A stretch of 9,272 nucleotides of DNA from Gammaproteobacteria bacterium. Lineage in GTDB: Bacteria > Pseudomonadota > Gammaproteobacteria > SZUA-229. Under the pieces are notes generated by a model. It ran no database searches. It was not told the DNA's origin and worked only from the letters and a program-made list of their open reading frames with translations. The position numbers and the translations under genes were made by a program. The stretch spans positions 314 to 9,585 of the forward strand of contig NVSH01000064.1 of NCBI GenBank assembly GCA_002401185.1, written 5' to 3'. Below are positions 6,683 through 9,272 of this stretch, one piece after another. Positions within the stretch are counted from its first letter, which is position 1. The number at the start of each line of letters is the position of its first letter.

Positions 6683-7507
6683 TTAAGAGAATAAGTCAAA
6701 AAAACGAGAAAACAAGCTATTTTCTGCAGGAAATGATTTTATAGGTTTAACCAGCAGAGCTGATATGTTGTCTTTACCACCGGCCTCATTTGCCAGGCGA
6801 ATTATCTCCGTTGCTGCTGTTTCTAAATCATTACTGTTATTCACCATTGCTGTTTTAATCAGATCATCTTCGATCATGTCAGTGACACCGTCTGAACACA
6901 GTAGATAAATATCATCGACCATAGCGATGTCTTCTTGAATATCGACTTGAACGGTTTCATCAATACCGATGGCACGTGTCACTAAGTTTTTATTTAATGA
7001 GTTACGTGCTTGTTCGGTTGTGTAGAATCCTCGTTCGATGAGTTCCTGCATCAGACTATGATCACGGGTGATTTGTTCGAGTTCACCATCGCGTAAGCGA
7101 TACAGGCGTGAATCACCAACATGGGCAACGGTGTAACGGTTGTCATAGAATAAGGCAACAACAATGGTTGTACCCATGCCGCGATATTGTGCATTGGTTA
7201 GTGATGAATTATATACATTCGTATTTGCCTGGCTGATAGCCTCATGCACAATCATGCTTTCTGCACTGTAACCTGTGTCATCATCTGTTTCGTCAGTATG
7301 GATAGCTTTTGTTTTTTCGGTAATGGTTTCGAGTATGGTGCTTACGGTAATAGCACTTGCCATTTCGCCACCGCGATGCCCGCCCATGCCATCGGCAACA
7401 ATCGCCAGCGCGATAGTTTCCTCACAAGCGATAGCATCTTCATTATGATCCCTTAACAAACCAATATCTGTCTTGCCAAAGAGTTGTATTTTCCCCTTAA
7501 GGCTCAT
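6683..7507 (-). CDS. PP2C-family Ser/Thr protein phosphatase (PrpC/Stp-like)
   Basis: Metal-dependent cytoplasmic phosphatase that removes phosphate from Ser and Thr; it probably reverses the adjacent kinase. The 274-residue product carries the usual bacterial PP2C motifs in order: RDHNED (19-24), VADGMGGHRGGE (37-48) with metal ligand D39, GMGTT (110-114), VAHVGDSRLYRL (127-138), TRDHS (147-151), LLCSDGVTD (202-210) with D206, and GGKDNIS (243-249) with D246. All expected metal-binding aspartates are present, so it should be active. A slightly acidic insert (about 70-80, HTDETDDDTG) lies in a variable loop. A short C-terminal tail (about 257-274) ends in aromatic residues (FSRFFDLFS) and has no transmembrane segment. 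Its ATG shares one base with the kinase stop (TAATG), implying translational coupling, and GAAGGT upstream may serve as Shine-Dalgarno. Confidence 0.95.
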   Translation of the reverse strand: MSLKGKIQLFGKTDIGLLRDHNEDAIACEETIALAIVADGMGGHRGGEMASAITVSTILETITEKTKAIHTDETDDDTGYSAESMIVHEAISQANTNVYNSSLTNAQYRGMGTTIVVALFYDNRYTVAHVGDSRLYRLRDGELEQITRDHSLMQELIERGFYTTEQARNSLNKNLVTRAIGIDETVQVDIQEDIAMVDDIYLLCSDGVTDMIEDDLIKTAMVNNSNDLETAATEIIRLANEAGGKDNISALLVKPIKSFPAENSLFSRFFDLFS

Positions 7508-9009
7508 TAAGTCTTACCTTCAACTTCCATTATCTTTAAACATTTGCTGATGTCGTTTACCATCTCTTTACCGCGTTGGTAGCGTTTATTAGTATCTTTA
7601 GCCATCGCGCGATTGATGATGACAGTGACGCAGCGGGGGATGTTCGGGTTTATAGAAGCGGGGCTTGGGTGTTTTTCGTTGGCAATTTTATACATCAATG
7701 ATGCCATCGAGTCGCCAGTAAAGGGTAATTGCCCTGTGGCCATCTGGAACAGCATAACGCCGAGTGAGAATATATCAGATTGCCCTGTTACTTTTTTACC
7801 CGCAAGTTGTTCAGGTGACATGTAAGAGGGCGTGCCTAATACCATGCCGGTTTTCGTTTTACTGGAATCGGTGATACGTGCAATGCCGAAATCGGTAATT
7901 TTACAACTGTCGGTTTCGCTGTCCCACATGATGTTTGCTGGTTTAATATCACGGTGAACCACGTTATGTTGATGGGCATAATCGATACCGTCAGCAGATC
8001 GTTGGATAATCGAAAGCACTTGTTTGATAGGCAGCAAGGTATCTTTTTTGACGTATTTGCTTAAGTCGCTACCTTTAAGAAATTCCATTGCGATATAAGC
8101 AAGGTCGTGTTCTTCTCCTGCATCAAAAATAGTGACAATATTAGGGTGGTTTAAACGGCCTGCGGTTTCTGCTTCACGGAAGAAACGTTCTTTTACCTCG
8201 ACCAGTTCATCATCCTCAAATTCCTGGGATAAGGCCATGGTTTTAATCGCTACAACACGAGAGATCTTTGGATCTTTACCGAGGTAGACAGCGCCCATTG
8301 CACCTTTGCCAAGTTCACGTTCGATTTCATATCGACCGAGCATGGGTTTTTCGATACCGCCACTCTCTAAAATGAGAGTGCCACCGGGCGAAGCACTGCC
8401 GCCGCCACCTAGAATGACAGTTTCTTCGAGGGACTGAGCACGGTTAGCGCGGGTTTTGATATCGCGGAATTTGGCGTCAAAATCTGCCATGTAATCATAA
8501 ACAGATTTTGCTTTATTGAACTGTCGTTTGCGTTCGTAATCCAGCGCCAGGTTGTACATTAATTCGAGAGTGGAATTGTCGAGTTGTAATTTTCGAAATT
8601 TTTCGAAAGCCATGTCCAGCTGTCCTTGTCCTTGTAATGAAAGACCTAACATACGATTGCTTTCAGCAGATTCGATATCCAGGCGTGCTTTACCTTTTTC
8701 TGACAGGAAGAAACGTTTTGTCGTAAGTAGTATATGGCCAGCAGCAAGTAATAATCCGGGCATCATTAATTGTAACCACATGCCTTGTGTCGTCATCATG
8801 ACGTAACTGGTTAAAAACAGGGCCAGCAGTAACACACCGGTAATAATAAAACCAACGATAGCACTAAGTCTTGGTAGTAGAAACATAATGTAGAGCGCGA
8901 CGAGTAAGACGGCGGCGAGTCGGGCATAAAACCCCCACTCAGGTTCGATGAAGAAATCTTCGTTAAGGATGCTAGAGACCGAATGCGCTAGTGTGACGAC
9001 AGGTGACAT
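7507..9009 (-). CDS. Membrane Ser/Thr protein kinase, probably the 3' part of a frameshifted CHASE2-kinase gene
   Basis: Hanks-type kinase, 500 residues from ATG 9009. Seen: a short segment (1-26) resembling the last helix of a CHASE2 domain; three TM helices (about 27-44, 47-70, 76-95); a TPR-like helical region (about 115-185); a Gly/Ser-rich linker (about 195-222) with ETVIL and GTLIL; then a complete kinase domain (about 226-490). The domain has a glycine loop (GKGAMG, 234-239), K256, E279, HRDIKPAN (352-359), DFG (373-375) and SPE (398-400), so it should be catalytically active. In the family, CHASE2 is extracytoplasmic and followed by three TM helices, which fits. No Shine-Dalgarno precedes ATG 9009, and an in-frame TAA lies 9 bases upstream. 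Both points suggest the ATG is an internal Met of a longer protein rather than a true start. Kinase identity is certain; the start is doubtful. Confidence 0.88.
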   Translation of the reverse strand: MSPVVTLAHSVSSILNEDFFIEPEWGFYARLAAVLLVALYIMFLLPRLSAIVGFIITGVLLLALFLTSYVMMTTQGMWLQLMMPGLLLAAGHILLTTKRFFLSEKGKARLDIESAESNRMLGLSLQGQGQLDMAFEKFRKLQLDNSTLELMYNLALDYERKRQFNKAKSVYDYMADFDAKFRDIKTRANRAQSLEETVILGGGGSASPGGTLILESGGIEKPMLGRYEIERELGKGAMGAVYLGKDPKISRVVAIKTMALSQEFEDDELVEVKERFFREAETAGRLNHPNIVTIFDAGEEHDLAYIAMEFLKGSDLSKYVKKDTLLPIKQVLSIIQRSADGIDYAHQHNVVHRDIKPANIMWDSETDSCKITDFGIARITDSSKTKTGMVLGTPSYMSPEQLAGKKVTGQSDIFSLGVMLFQMATGQLPFTGDSMASLMYKIANEKHPSPASINPNIPRCVTVIINRAMAKDTNKRYQRGKEMVNDISKCLKIMEVEGKT

Positions 9010-9272
9010 GGTCGGTTAATTGGGGTGACAAATGTATCGCCAACGCCCAGTGCCGTCGCACCGATGAGTACAATTTTACCTTTGTATTTATCAGCAGGTA
9101 TTTTTCCTTGTAAAACATCAAAGAATGAGTCGACAGGAAAAGCACTGTTGTATTCATTATCACGGTAGAAGAAGGTATTCATCAGTGAATTACCGTCGGT
9201 TTTTATGTTTAATCGACCGAGCTGTACGTTGGAGCCCACGGTTATTTTAATGTCTTTGGTATCAAGATTTAA
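8988..9272 (-). pseudogene. CHASE2 sensor-domain fragment, upstream part of the kinase gene, 5' end beyond window
   Basis: The frame is open from the right edge for 94 codons and stops at TAG 8988-8990. GTG 9239 is not needed as a start, because the frame continues past it to the edge. FFYRDNEYNSAFPVDSFFDV, then GKIVLIGATALGVGDTFVTP, match the C-terminal half of CHASE2, an extracytoplasmic sensor domain. The expected continuation (a Pro/Asp/Met turn, then a helix ending in a Leu/Asp/Phe stretch before the first TM) is missing in this frame, which ends in RPCHLSSH. It is present in the overlapping kinase frame. The two frames overlap by 22 bp (8988-9009). The best reading is one gene broken by a single missing base near 9010-9017. 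Alternatives are a sequencing error, programmed frameshifting, or two separate overlapping genes; the last is least likely. Confidence 0.75.

Noticed and set aside
6121..6744. Plus-strand open frames within 6121-6744
   Set aside because: Shadows of the FHA gene and the end of the phosphatase gene, both supported by clear motifs.
8972..9163. Minus-strand open frame of 63 codons overlapping the CHASE2 fragment
   Set aside because: Different frame from the recognisable CHASE2 sequence and without family features; stops inside the kinase N-terminus.
1..9272. tRNA, rRNA, riboswitch, transposase or prophage genes
   Set aside because: None could be recognised on either strand by reading; nearly all the sequence is accounted for by the listed genes.

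Overview
The window looks like a chromosomal segment from a gammaproteobacterium of low to moderate GC content. The genes fall into two blocks that converge on a repeat-bearing spacer at 5778-5927. The left block resembles a conserved gammaproteobacterial neighbourhood: a BarA/GacS-type hybrid sensor kinase transcribed away from rlmD (as in E. coli) with cysM in front of rlmD (as in Pseudomonas). The genus cannot be named from this sequence alone.

Left block (1-5777). On the minus strand, a small putative exported protein of unknown family (2680-3189) overlaps by ATGA the start of a barA/gacS-like gene that runs off the left edge (1-2683). That kinase shows a periplasmic sensor, HAMP, HisKA, HATPase, a degenerate receiver, a true receiver and an HPt domain. 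On the plus strand, across a 256-bp divergent spacer, come cysM (cysteine synthase B, 3446-4345) and rlmD (23S rRNA m5U1939 methyltransferase, 4413-5777). The relA gene that usually follows rlmD is not next.

Spacer (5778-5927). It holds two 19-bp inverted arms (17/19 match) of a 'CCGCAG-GGCACAGAG' type element, with three perfect 7-bp tandem units beside the right arm.

Right block (5928-9272, all minus strand). This is a compact Ser/Thr phospho-signalling operon read right to left: a CHASE2 sensor fragment entering from the right edge, a three-TM Ser/Thr kinase, a PP2C phosphatase (1-bp TAATG overlap) and a double-FHA protein 47 bp further on. Together these could sense an extracytoplasmic signal, phosphorylate targets on Thr, reverse the mark, and read it out by phosphothreonine binding.

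The main anomaly is at the CHASE2/kinase junction. The two reading frames look like one CHASE2-3TM-kinase gene split by a single-base frameshift near 9010-9017. Other points of interest are the unknown exported protein coupled to barA, TxxI/L motifs in linkers of both the kinase and the FHA protein, and the repeat element marking the synteny break.
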